Shown here one piece after another: positions 8,213 to 15,497 of a stretch of DNA of 45,977 nucleotides. The number at the start of each line of letters is the position of its first letter. Position 1 is the first letter of the stretch. The notes beneath the pieces are model-generated. The model was not told the DNA's origin. It was given only the letters and a program-made list of their open reading frames with translations, and made no database searches. Source of the DNA: an uncultured Oscillatoriales cyanobacterium (lineage in GTDB: Bacteria > Cyanobacteriota > Cyanobacteriia > Cyanobacteriales > Microcoleaceae); contig CAITND010000156.1 in assembly GCA_903893625.1 (NCBI GenBank), forward strand, positions 1-45,977, read 5' to 3'. Made by a program: the position numbers and the translations under genes.

Positions 8213-8217
8213 CTATA

Positions 8218-8246
8218 GTGTAAGCGCAGCGCACACACCAAAACAA
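8218..8246. repeat. Dispersed GTGTAAGC...GCACCAAAACAA repeat, copy 1
   Basis: GTGTAAGCGCAGCGCACAC followed by ACCAAAACAA. An imperfectly palindromic element with a near-identical same-orientation copy at 9246-9275. The two copies lie on either side of the DUF1778/GNAT toxin-antitoxin pair. Confidence 0.55.
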
Positions 8247-8330
8247 TAATAATTTTACTATTTTATTTTACCTCAATTCCATCAGAATATGTTACAATAA
8301 TTAGAGATACCAAAATCACTAAGTTAGAGT

Positions 8331-8849
8331 CTAAATCCCAAAATTTTTACAAAGTTCTTCAATAGATTTCATGGGTAAATAGAGTTTCATGGGATTTTGT
8401 TGGAATTGTTGAAAGCCATATTTGATATAAAAATTCAAGGCTTCTTCATCCAAAGCCTCTGCTATTACAGCAATAGAAGCAACTTGTATAGAAACATTCA
8501 GCGACTTTTTCAGCGCATCTACTAGCATTAATTCACCTAATCGCTTACCCTTTTGTTTAGTGTCAACCGCAAGACGACCTAATAGCGTTGCGGGTAATAA
8601 TGGATAACGAGGTAAATGTTTTGCAAAAGTCTGATCCAAAACTGTAATATCAACAGTATAGGAACAAAGGGTGTAATAAGCTAAAACATTAAGTTCAGGA
8701 TTGTCAATTAAAACAAACACAGTTGAGACCCTCCTTTTGAGATCCTGAGATGCTTGTTTACGAATATAGTTATCTAAACTATCTTTCCCACAACAGAAAC
8801 CGGAGCGAATATGCTGACGAGTGTTGAGGGGTTCAATTTTGAGAACCAT
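8331..8849 (-). CDS. GNAT acetyltransferase toxin (TacT-type)
   Basis: 172-aa GNAT-fold protein of the kind paired with DUF1778 antitoxins; such toxins acetylate aminoacyl-tRNA and stop translation. Visible features: N-terminal FCCGKDSLDNYIRKQASQD, LLGRLAVDTKQKGKRLGELM (the acetyl-CoA pyrophosphate-binding loop, Q/R-x-x-G-x-G/A-like), and EALNFYIKYGFQQF with the tyrosine expected near the active site. Its start overlaps the antitoxin stop by one base (TAATG), typical of TA operons. The antitoxin is translated first. Function follows from family knowledge; toxicity has not been shown here. Confidence 0.88.
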   Translation of the reverse strand: MVLKIEPLNTRQHIRSGFCCGKDSLDNYIRKQASQDLKRRVSTVFVLIDNPELNVLAYYTLCSYTVDITVLDQTFAKHLPRYPLLPATLLGRLAVDTKQKGKRLGELMLVDALKKSLNVSIQVASIAVIAEALDEEALNFYIKYGFQQFQQNPMKLYLPMKSIEELCKNFGI

Positions 8850-9136
8850 TAGATATCAATTTCCTGTTTATATCGTAGCGCTGCGGCTTGAAGTGCATGA
8901 TTAGGTTGAGGAGAATGGAGAACTGCATCGACAAACGCTTCACTATCCTCAATACTCAATTTCAGGGTTTGGTGTTTCTCGATGACTCGGTAAGCTTCCG
9001 CTTGAAGACTTGCGACAACAAAATCAGTCAGAGTGCGTCCCTCTAAATCGGCGGCTTTCTGCAACAGAGCTTTAATTTCTGGACTCAGACGAGCTTCTAA
9101 CCTCGCCATTGATTTTTGATCAGTGTTAGTCGCCAT
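8849..9136 (-). CDS. DUF1778 antitoxin (TacA-type)
   Basis: 95-aa antitoxin. The N-terminal half (MARLEARLSPEIKALLQKAADLEGRTLTDFVVASL) is a ribbon-helix-helix DNA-binding region. The C-terminal half (LKLSIEDSEAFVDAVLHSP and NHALQAAALRYKQ) is the toxin-neutralising tail typical of DUF1778 proteins. It is expected to bind the GNAT toxin encoded next to it and repress their shared promoter. ATG 9136 is preferred over the TTG at 9142. Confidence 0.88.
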   Translation of the reverse strand: MATNTDQKSMARLEARLSPEIKALLQKAADLEGRTLTDFVVASLQAEAYRVIEKHQTLKLSIEDSEAFVDAVLHSPQPNHALQAAALRYKQEIDI

Positions 9137-9245
9137 AATCAATTAAACCCGCATTTCCTAAGTATGATTTATTCTCATTATATCCGGCAACTTGCCGTAT
9201 TTCAAGAATAAAATCTCTACCTGATTCCCATTTAACCCGTAGGGT

Positions 9246-9275
9246 GTGTAAGCAACGCGCACGCACCAAAACAAA
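9246..9275. repeat. Dispersed GTGTAAGC...GCACCAAAACAA repeat, copy 2
   Basis: GTGTAAGCAACGCGCACGC followed by ACCAAAACAA. It is a variant of the element at 8218-8246, in the same orientation about 1 kb away, so the toxin-antitoxin pair is bracketed by direct repeats. Confidence 0.55.
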
Positions 9276-9278
9276 TTA

Positions 9279-9309
9279 AAAACCCGGTTTCTTAAAGAAA
9301 CCGGGTTTT
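9279..9309. repeat. AAACCCGGTTTCTT palindrome (terminator-like)
   Basis: AAAACCCGGTTTCTT (9279-9293) and its exact reverse complement (9295-9309) flank a single A. This near-continuous palindrome occurs widely in cyanobacterial spacers. It lies between divergent promoters, ahead of the HigB-NACHT pair, and could end leftward or rightward read-through. Confidence 0.6.
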
Positions 9310-9335
9310 GGGGAGTCCATGAGTCAAAAAAGTGC

Positions 9336-9341
9336 TATAAT
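9336..9341 (+). promoter_or_regulatory. Extended -10 promoter for the HigB-NACHT pair
   Basis: TGCTATAAT, a consensus extended -10 (TGnTATAAT), ends 69 bp before the HigB-like start. No good -35 is visible. An AAGGAG Shine-Dalgarno lies at 9392-9397. Confidence 0.5.
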
Positions 9342-9410
9342 TTCTTACAGGTAACTAGACAGCCTGAACTTTAAGCTGATAAGATGCTCTCAAGGAGTTA
9401 TACCCTATGA

Positions 9411-9764
9411 ATGCGAAAAATTGACTATTACATAACCGCCTCCGGTAATGATCCAGTTAAAAAGTTTATTAATTCTCTCTCGACAACACAAAAAAAGAAA
9501 ATTTCTGATGTGTTTAAGCTAATTCTGGAAACAGAGGTAGTTTCAATTAAATTGTTAAAAAAATTAAAGAGTACAGATAATATATGGGAAATTAGAGTCA
9601 GTTTAGATGGAAATATATTTAGATTTCTAGGGTTTCGAGAACAGAATAATTTAATTATTTTAACAAATGGGTTTGCTAAAAAAACACAAGAAACGCCCTT
9701 ACAGGAAATTAAATTAGCTGAAAAGCGTAAACAAGATTACTTAAACAGCAAGGAGTTAAAATGA
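9411..9764 (+). CDS. HigB/RelE-superfamily (phage Gp49-like) protein
   Basis: 117-aa basic protein. MRKIDYYITASGNDPVKKFINSL, LLKKLKSTDNIWEIRVSLDGNIFRFLGFRE and ILTNGFAKKTQETPLQEIKLAEKRKQDYL follow the Gp49-like/HigB toxin pattern (strand-helix-helix-strands ending in a lysine-rich helix). Family members are ribosome-dependent mRNA interferases usually paired with an Xre-type antitoxin. No such antitoxin follows: the next gene is the NACHT protein, whose ATG overlaps this TGA by 4 nt (ATGA). It may therefore be an effector or regulator of that protein, or a toxin whose antitoxin was replaced. A five-codon mini-ORF (ATG 9406) overlaps the start. Confidence 0.82.
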   Translation: MRKIDYYITASGNDPVKKFINSLSTTQKKKISDVFKLILETEVVSIKLLKKLKSTDNIWEIRVSLDGNIFRFLGFREQNNLIILTNGFAKKTQETPLQEIKLAEKRKQDYLNSKELK

Positions 9765-12700
9765 CGACGAGTGACTTTCGCCAACACCTGGAAGAATTAA
9801 AAGCTAACGATCCTGAATTTGCTGAAAATTTTGATTTTGGCTATGCTTTGTTTAAAAAAGCATGGTCTACTGTTACAGATTATGAACAATATAACCCGAT
9901 GACCTCTAATATTGTAACCGGGGGAGACGGTTTAGAATTTGAACGAGAAGACATTTATGTTCCTTTAGGATTAATAGAACGTCAACAACGACCTAAACGG
10001 GATAAAAATCAAGGTTCACCCGAACAGGGAAGCGAAATTTATCAAGAAAAGATTACTCCCATTAGTTCAGATACGTTCTTTGAAGATATTTTAGGACAAG
10101 GCAAAAGTAAAAGTCAAGGAAAACGAATTGCAATTATTGGAGAACCGGGTGCGGGAAAAACAACTTTATTACAAAAAATTGCCGAATGGATATTAGTAGA
10201 AACCGATGAAATTCCCGTTTGGGTTTCTTTAGCTGACTTAGGAACAAGATCCCTGCGAGAGTATATTTTAGAAGATTGGTTAAGGGATGCAACCCAAGAA
10301 TTAGAAAATCCCCCTCAAAAAATAAAAGATGCTTTTAATAAAAGTTTAAAAGACGGTAAAATTTGGCTATTATTAGATGGGGTAGATGAAATGGGGGTTG
10401 ATTATCCCTTACAAACCCTGGCAACCCAATTAAAAGAAGGTTGGATTAAAAATGTACGGATTGTATTAACTTGTCGGTTAAACCTGTGGGAAGCTAACCG
10501 CAATGAACTTTATAATTTCCAGTTTGATATTTATCGAAACTTGAATTTTAATCGAGAACAAATTCATAATTTTATTGAAAATTGGTTTCAAGGGATTAAC
10601 CCTGAACGTGGACAAAAATTAGACACCGCTTTAAATCAAGCAGGGAAAGAACGGATTTGTGATTTAGTTAAAAATCCCCTGCGGTTAGCGTTATTATGTT
10701 GGACTTGGCAAAGAGATCAAGGAAATTTACCCGAAACCAAAGCCGAACTTTATCGTCAATTTGTCGAAGTACATTATGAGTGGAATAAAACCCGCACAAC
10801 TGATCAGCAAAGACAAAAATTGAATTCTGCTTTAGGAAAATTAGCCTTAACAGCGATAGATCAATTTCAATCTCGGTTTCGGTTACGGGAAAGTTTCGTG
10901 CGACAAATCTTTAATCAGATTGACCCAGAGTTGTTTGATTTAGCCCTAACTTTAGGATGGTTAAATCGGGTGGGTGTAGCCGCAGAAAATCCAGGGGAAA
11001 AAGTCTATGCGTTCTATCATCCCACCTTTGAGGAATATTTTGCAGCTTTAGCAATTAAAGATTGGGATTATTTCTTACCCCGTGAACATAATAATCAAAA
11101 CCCTCAACCAATTTCAGGTAAAAAATATCGAATTTTTGAGAAGCAATGGAAAGAAGTATTTTTATTGTGGTTAGGTCGTGAAGATATTGCTACCACTCAG
11201 AAAGAAGAATTTCTACAAAAATTAATAGTATTTCAAGATAATTGTGACAATTATTATCGGTTTCAAGCTCACTTTATTGCAGCTTTGGGAGTAGCAGAAT
11301 TTAAGAATTTTAGTCAAGCAGAAAACCTATTTGATCAACTTGTTAACTATGGGTTTGGTTATTGGGACTCTAACAATAATAAATGGCAATCTTATCCCCA
11401 TTGGCTGAGAAATTCAGCCCGTTCATTATTGCAAGAAACCGATTCTATTTATACAGCCCATGCTTTAACTGAAAAAGGTTTAGAAAATTTTCAGATTCAA
11501 CAAAACAATCCCAAAACTGCCGAACAATTATCAAGTATTCTTGCTGATATAATTTATAGTTTAGGAAAGGTTAATTCTGAGAATGATGTTTTCATAATAT
11601 GGTTAAGAAAAGATTTAGAAAAAAATTATAAAAAGAATACAGATTTTTTTAAATATACTTTACTTCCTTACTTGAAAACTCTCAGAAAATTAGCCCCTAG
11701 TTCTATTAAAGATTTATTGAATTTTCTGAAGAGAATTTATAGAGGACTTTATGAACAAACAATGGAAAAAATTGAGACACAAGTACAACAAATAGAAGAT
11801 GATATATCAACAGAGTTTCAGGAAGGTTTTTCTCGTCTTGCTTCATTAGAGGAGTTTAAGAAAGGTTTTGGAAAGTCACTTGAAAATGCACAACGAGAGC
11901 GTGAAGAAGAAGTATTTAACGAACTGCTGTCAGTTTTAGAACAGTTTGGTTATCGAAACTCTATTATGATTGATTTTATCCAAAATCTTTTGACTCTGGA
12001 AAATATCAAAGAATCTGGACGTTTTCGGTTAATTAAACTCTTAGAAAAAATTGATCCTGATTATGCAGCCAGAAGTTCTGATGAACAGAATGATGACCCA
12101 ATCAGTGATGAAGACCTAATTAATTTTATTAACTCTAATCCTTCAGAATTCAAGCAAGTTCAAGTTGCTTTAAAACGATTAGACTTTAACTCGGATGATT
12201 CCCTGGCTATTGAAATTCTCAGTAATTTAATGGAAAATAGCCAAAATGAAGAACTTCGTTATGATATAGCTGAAAAGTTAATTGAATTTGATATTAAACG
12301 CGCTGAGGCTATAGCAACCCTAACAGGATTGATGAATCAAAGTCAAGACTCATCGAGTCAAGAGGAAGCTGCAAAATTAAGTATTAAGATTAATCATCAA
12401 ACTTTCATGGCTGTTAAAGTTTTAGTTGATAAATATTGTCCTAAAGAACTACCAAAAGAAACCGATGATTTCTGGATTGAAGATATGGAAGAGTGCGATT
12501 CTTCTAACTATGAAGTCTTGAAAGATTATTTAATCCAATATCCACAAGTCATTGAACCCCTCAGCCAAATTCTTCGCAATAGTCAAGATGATCAGGAGAA
12601 AGAATTTGTGGTCAATCTATTAGGAGAAGCGGGTAGAAATAGCAGTAACCCGATAGCCGTTGAAGTTTTGACTGAAGAAATCATTTATACAAATGATAGT

Positions 12701-13621
12701 AAAAATCGTTTTAATACGGCAATAAAATTAGGAAAAATTGATCCAGGTAATTCCGAAGCTGTGGAAGTTTTGATGGCTGTTTCACAAGATCAGAATGAAG
12801 ATGAATTCACTCGTATTCGCGCTGTAGAAATGCTAACTCAAATGGGTTATATTAGCAAAGAAATTATGAATAATCTACTGTCTATGATTCCTTTAGATAA
12901 AAGATTGGGTTATAATTTAAAATTGGCATTAATTAATATTTTTAAAGCCCAAGTTTATCCTGAAGCAGTTTCTATCTTTAAAAATTATTTGTCTGATCAA
13001 CAATTGTCTGAATTTAGTCGTGAGAATGAGCGTCAAATTCGTGATTTGCTTTGGAATTGCGCTCAAAATATGAGCTATGCTGAATTCTATCAAGCTTGGT
13101 ATCGTCAACCCACAACTACCCATCCAGAGATTTTAGAAATAACGGGAATTAAGGTTAATCTGGAAATGCAAAAATTAATTTTGCAAAATCTAGCTCAAAG
13201 TTTGACGAATCAAATACAAACTGAACCGAACCTGAACGCCAGTATACTGCCAATTTTGATTGATAGCAATACATTTATTGATCCTGATAATCCCAGCAGT
13301 AAAATTTATACAGAAATGGTAAAAGGTGGGTGTCTGACCTATGCAGAGGGAACGCCAAAAACGATGATAGAATTACAAGCGTATTGGGATTTATTAAAAA
13401 GCGATCGCATAGTTATTTTAGTGTTTTATGATAGTCAAGCTTTATCAGAAAATCCCAAAGAGTTTAGTCCAATTTTTATCAATCAACTCAAGACGTTTAC
13501 AGGTGCGATCGCTTTGATCACGGATCAACCCATTGGTCAATTTCAACAATTTTCACCCCAAGAACCGCAATTGATTGAAAATGTTATTAAATGGTTACGA
13601 TCGCTGGTTGCAGAGTTTTAA
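9761..13621 (+). CDS. NACHT-domain NTPase (bacterial NLR-like STAND protein) with helical repeats
   Basis: 1286-aa STAND protein. A ~120-residue N-terminal region precedes a NACHT ATPase: Walker A GEPGAGKTTLL at 127-137 and Walker B IWLLLDGVDEM at 201-211, followed by sensor-1-like IVLTCRLNLWEA and a winged-helix region (FYHPTFEEYFAALAIKDWD). Residues ~480-1130 are helical HEAT-like repeats (for example NSEAVEVLMAVSQDQNEDE). The last ~130 residues form an alpha/beta domain (ILPILIDSNTFIDPDNPSSK ... RIVILVFYDSQAL ... GAIALITDQP). Bacterial NACHT proteins are known anti-phage sensors that oligomerise on ligand binding. AAGGAG five bases before ATG 9761 fixes the start. It overlaps the HigB-like gene by 4 nt. 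What it senses is unknown. Confidence 0.9.
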   Translation: MTTSDFRQHLEELKANDPEFAENFDFGYALFKKAWSTVTDYEQYNPMTSNIVTGGDGLEFEREDIYVPLGLIERQQRPKRDKNQGSPEQGSEIYQEKITPISSDTFFEDILGQGKSKSQGKRIAIIGEPGAGKTTLLQKIAEWILVETDEIPVWVSLADLGTRSLREYILEDWLRDATQELENPPQKIKDAFNKSLKDGKIWLLLDGVDEMGVDYPLQTLATQLKEGWIKNVRIVLTCRLNLWEANRNELYNFQFDIYRNLNFNREQIHNFIENWFQGINPERGQKLDTALNQAGKERICDLVKNPLRLALLCWTWQRDQGNLPETKAELYRQFVEVHYEWNKTRTTDQQRQKLNSALGKLALTAIDQFQSRFRLRESFVRQIFNQIDPELFDLALTLGWLNRVGVAAENPGEKVYAFYHPTFEEYFAALAIKDWDYFLPREHNNQNPQPISGKKYRIFEKQWKEVFLLWLGREDIATTQKEEFLQKLIVFQDNCDNYYRFQAHFIAALGVAEFKNFSQAENLFDQLVNYGFGYWDSNNNKWQSYPHWLRNSARSLLQETDSIYTAHALTEKGLENFQIQQNNPKTAEQLSSILADIIYSLGKVNSENDVFIIWLRKDLEKNYKKNTDFFKYTLLPYLKTLRKLAPSSIKDLLNFLKRIYRGLYEQTMEKIETQVQQIEDDISTEFQEGFSRLASLEEFKKGFGKSLENAQREREEEVFNELLSVLEQFGYRNSIMIDFIQNLLTLENIKESGRFRLIKLLEKIDPDYAARSSDEQNDDPISDEDLINFINSNPSEFKQVQVALKRLDFNSDDSLAIEILSNLMENSQNEELRYDIAEKLIEFDIKRAEAIATLTGLMNQSQDSSSQEEAAKLSIKINHQTFMAVKVLVDKYCPKELPKETDDFWIEDMEECDSSNYEVLKDYLIQYPQVIEPLSQILRNSQDDQEKEFVVNLLGEAGRNSSNPIAVEVLTEEIIYTNDSKNRFNTAIKLGKIDPGNSEAVEVLMAVSQDQNEDEFTRIRAVEMLTQMGYISKEIMNNLLSMIPLDKRLGYNLKLALINIFKAQVYPEAVSIFKNYLSDQQLSEFSRENERQIRDLLWNCAQNMSYAEFYQAWYRQPTTTHPEILEITGIKVNLEMQKLILQNLAQSLTNQIQTEPNLNASILPILIDSNTFIDPDNPSSKIYTEMVKGGCLTYAEGTPKTMIELQAYWDLLKSDRIVILVFYDSQALSENPKEFSPIFINQLKTFTGAIALITDQPIGQFQQFSPQEPQLIENVIKWLRSLVAEF

Positions 13622-13653
13622 TAGCAGTTTTAATAGCTTCAATTAGAGTCAAA

Positions 13654-13670
13654 GGTGGGCAAAGCCCACC
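13654..13670. terminator. Hairpin between convergent genes
   Basis: GGTGGGC AAA GCCCACC, a perfect 7-bp stem followed by CTACTTTT. It lies between the convergent NACHT and linker genes and may terminate both. The same GTAGGGTGGGC-type motif is a frequent dispersed repeat in cyanobacteria. Confidence 0.6.
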
Positions 13671-13676
13671 CTACTT

Positions 13677-14474
13677 TTAATCTTTAAACAGTAAACTGGC
13701 GTTAGTAGCACTGACATACTCCAACACTTTTTGCTGAAGGTCAGTTTCAATCTCTTGTTGACCGACAGGTTGGGGATAGAGGGAGAGAATTTCAGCAATT
13801 TCCTTAACACAAACGGATAGCCGTTGAATATGTCTAGGCGTAATCTTTGTATCCGAGGAGAAGTCTAAGGGTTTTTGGGAGGATTGTACAGGTTTAACTG
13901 TTAATTTATCCTCCTCTTGAACACAGGTTCCTCCATCACAGTCGATGTGTAATTCATGTTGATAATGGGTAGGAATTGCCCATCCTCTCTGTCCCGCGTG
14001 TTCATGACCTAGCTGTTCATTTTCGATATATTCACTAGCAGATTCAAAACGGTGTTCATGCCAATAGGGAATGGTAAAATAACCAAAGGATTTGCGATAT
14101 TCCTCAGAGTCTACTAACTCTGAAACCATTGCACCGACACCATGACGAAGTAAAATGTCATCCCATAGATGAATTTCTTCATTGTTTTTAGGTGCTCGTC
14201 CTAAAAAATGTTTACAAGCATTTTCTATGAATTTAACATTGGAACTTTTTTCATAAAAAAGCTCTAAATAAATCGGACGAACTGCCAGACTTTTTAAGAA
14301 ATGTCTAATTCCAATTTTACCCTTCATAAAATCTTTTTCTAAATCAGCTAATTGCTTGCGCTCAGACTCATAAAGCTGGCGTTCTAAAACTTGCTGATAA
14401 ATTTGTTTTAAAACAAATTCCCTTTCCTCTGGTGAAGCGTCATGACGAGTCGTTACAGGTTGAGTTAAAGACAT
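13677..14474 (-). CDS. Phycobilisome linker-domain protein
   Basis: 265 aa. Residues ~15-145 form a PBS linker domain (pfam00427 pattern: EEREFVLKQIYQQVLERQLYES, FMKGKIGIRHFLKSLAVRPIYLELFYE, NVKFIENACKHFLGRAP). This fold joins phycobiliprotein discs in rods and rod-core junctions. The remaining ~120 residues match no linker extension I know: they are rich in His and acidic residues and contain HIDCDGGTCVQEED. This is not a standard CpcG, CpcC or ApcE. It is the second gene of a unit with a phycobiliprotein-like gene 133 bp upstream, suggesting the two bind each other. Confidence 0.82.
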   Translation of the reverse strand: MSLTQPVTTRHDASPEEREFVLKQIYQQVLERQLYESERKQLADLEKDFMKGKIGIRHFLKSLAVRPIYLELFYEKSSNVKFIENACKHFLGRAPKNNEEIHLWDDILLRHGVGAMVSELVDSEEYRKSFGYFTIPYWHEHRFESASEYIENEQLGHEHAGQRGWAIPTHYQHELHIDCDGGTCVQEEDKLTVKPVQSSQKPLDFSSDTKITPRHIQRLSVCVKEIAEILSLYPQPVGQQEIETDLQQKVLEYVSATNASLLFKD

Positions 14475-14607
14475 AAATTAAACTCCTGTGTGCATCAATA
14501 CTCCAAATTAGCCTAGATTTACCCACTTTGGGATAATGATTCAAATTGTAGTTCGTTTTGATTTAAACGGGGTAATACCTTGATGGAAGATGAAAAATAA
14601 ATCTGCC

Positions 14608-15114
14608 TTAAACTCCACTTCGTTGAACATTTGCCATCAGTTTAGGTGGAGTATTTAACACATCTAAAACAATGTCCATATAGGGTTTTAATAACTGATT
14701 ACAAACACTGGGTAATTGTTCTTGTAGGGTTTCTTGAAGATAAGTATAGGCTTGAAGGCACTGGGTATTTTTCTCGTGGGCTGCTAAAATATTAGCCAGC
14801 CACAACATTAAAGATTCCTTAAAAAAGTGAGGATCATCGCGTAACAAGGCAACGGACATCAAACACATCGTCATTGACATATCATAAACACAGCGTTTAG
14901 AATGCTTCTGCATGATTTCAGGATGAGACAGCATAAATTTCTTGAGCGTTTGCTTGATTAAACCTGCTGATTTTGCTCGAAGCACTTCATAGGTTTTGGT
15001 TCGAGCATTTAAAGTCTGAACATACTGATGCAGAGGCTTGAGTTCTGCATTGGTCAAATATCGGCCGTCGCACTGGATGATTAAGTCATCCCAAGTTAAA
15101 TTCAGGGTTGGCAT
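14608..15114 (-). CDS. Divergent phycobiliprotein-like (allophycocyanin-like) protein
   Basis: 168 aa, all helical and close to the usual length of phycobiliprotein subunits (~160-170). The stretch around residue 75 (KRCVYDMSMTMCLMSVALLR, then DD) parallels the chromophore helix of allophycocyanin subunits (C-L-R-D-x-x-Y-x-L-R...AGD). Cys75 aligns with the bilin-attaching cysteine, but the usual Arg and Tyr neighbours are replaced. Bilin binding is therefore possible but unproven. It is expressed with a linker-domain protein, so it may form a specialised phycobilisome or energy-transfer component. An AGGAG sequence precedes the ATG. Confidence 0.7.
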   Translation of the reverse strand: MPTLNLTWDDLIIQCDGRYLTNAELKPLHQYVQTLNARTKTYEVLRAKSAGLIKQTLKKFMLSHPEIMQKHSKRCVYDMSMTMCLMSVALLRDDPHFFKESLMLWLANILAAHEKNTQCLQAYTYLQETLQEQLPSVCNQLLKPYMDIVLDVLNTPPKLMANVQRSGV

Positions 15115-15497
15115 TTCAATCTCCTCTGTCTAGCCAGAATACTATCTTCTAATGTGATACAAAATTCAATATAAGTCAAGAAATTGATGTAATTTTTAAT
15201 AAAAACTCAACTATTATTTTACTTTTACAACAATAATTCTACAGACAATCGTGCCGGAGTGATGATCCTGTGTTGATTCTTGTCAAGTGTCAAAAAACGA
15301 TCCTTTGATGAGTTTGCCCTCACCCCACCGATAAGGGAAATCACGCTATGGTGAAAATTATAGATGAAAGGGGAGAGATCCCTACAACATGAGGTCATGG
15401 GATTATGGCAATATGGAAGCAGACCAAAGTTTTTCTAGGTCAGGATCGGAATCCTTATTATCTATCCCTGTTAACAGTCAACTTTTAATCAAACACC
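15115..15497. other. Divergent promoter region, no gene
   Basis: 383 bp between the phycobiliprotein-like gene (minus) and ftsH (plus). AT-rich, with no convincing ORF: an open frame from 15389 overlaps ftsH and has no coding character. It should hold promoters for both directions. No clear palindrome or riboswitch seen. Confidence 0.5.
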
